A DNA stretch of 36,113 nt from Bacteroidaceae bacterium (GTDB taxonomy: Bacteria; Bacteroidota; Bacteroidia; Bacteroidales; Bacteroidaceae), in assembly GCA_017649485.1 (NCBI GenBank), contig JAGCGS010000063.1:1-36113 (forward strand), read 5' to 3'. The notes below the pieces were generated by a model. That model saw only the letters and a program-made list of their open reading frames with translations. It was not told where the DNA came from and made no database searches. Below are positions 36,032-36,113 of this stretch, in pieces. Every line of letters begins with the position of its first letter. The stretch's first letter is position 1. The position numbers were made by a program, and so were the translations under genes.

Positions 36032-36113
36032 ATGCTTGCTATGGCCAAGGGAAGACGTTCCCAAGACCTGTCGCAGTATCTCCCACGACTGACGGGAAGC
36101 ATTCCAATAGGTG
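36032..36113 (+). CDS. N-terminal fragment of an unidentified protein
   Basis: An ATG at 36032 (others in frame at 36026 and 36041) opens a frame to the window edge. The visible residues include MAKGRRSQDLSQYLPRLTG, a basic then aromatic start without a signal peptide. The promoter-like box and the phased repeat array upstream support a real gene. I do not recognise the family. In this repeat-rich setting it might belong to a mobile element, but there is no direct evidence. Confidence 0.4.
   Translation, partial: MLAMAKGRRSQDLSQYLPRLTGSIPIG

Overview
The window is a Bacteroidota chromosome segment, most likely Bacteroidales and Prevotella/Bacteroides-like. Several genes are preceded by TTTG-N19/20-TAnnTTTG promoters, which is the Bacteroidota sigma-ABfr pattern, and ribosome-binding sites are weak and A-rich. 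Many genes encode lipoprotein or secreted carbohydrate-active enzymes. There is a Ser-type sulfatase with an anaerobic maturase, and a fused NagB-like/PIG-L protein of a kind seen in Bacteroides. The genus is inference. No rRNA, tRNA, CRISPR array, complete insertion sequence or SusC/SusD pair was seen.

Layout. (1) 1-2988, minus strand: a Ser-type sulfatase lipoprotein and the anSME that would activate it overlap by 4 nt, followed by the start of another exported protein. A 368-nt spacer full of dyads and inverted repeats lies upstream. (2) 3357-10320: a membrane-anchored AraC regulator is divergent from a five-gene tripartite efflux operon (ATPase, two MacB-type permeases, membrane fusion protein, TolC-like channel). 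(3) 10369-12557, minus: a secreted alpha/beta esterase and a cellulase-like TIM-barrel hydrolase, convergent with the efflux operon across a nearly perfect 60-bp palindrome. (4) 12667-26626, plus: a glycan-degradation cluster of GH127, CE1 esterase, NagB-like/PIG-L fusion, second CE1 esterase, two GH2 enzymes (beta-galactosidase type and beta-glucuronidase type) and GH106 alpha-L-rhamnosidase. (5) 26732-29715: an SDR oxidoreductase, a cupin/AraC regulator and an alpha/beta hydrolase. (6) 29800-34667: an MFS transporter, a GH31 alpha-xylosidase/glucosidase and a YihY/BrkB membrane protein. (7) 34710-35070: RNase P RNA. (8) 35075-36031: a repeat-rich region without a convincing full-length gene, then the start of an unidentified gene.

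Function. Regions 1, 3, 4 and 6 read as foraging on sulfated and arabinose-, rhamnose-, glucuronate- and galactose-bearing plant glycans. GH106, GUS-type GH2 and galactosidase-type GH2 side by side could remove Rha, GlcA and Gal in turn from arabinogalactan-type side chains (inference).

The most unusual signals are non-coding or repeat-based. They are heptanucleotide tandem repeats (one inside a GH2 gene, where changes in copy number would shift the frame), a palindromic repeat translated within the anSME, a helically phased 10-bp array upstream of the last gene, a 13-bp tandem array running into REP/BIME-like hairpins beside rnpB, and the loss of two of three NagB catalytic residues in the fusion protein.
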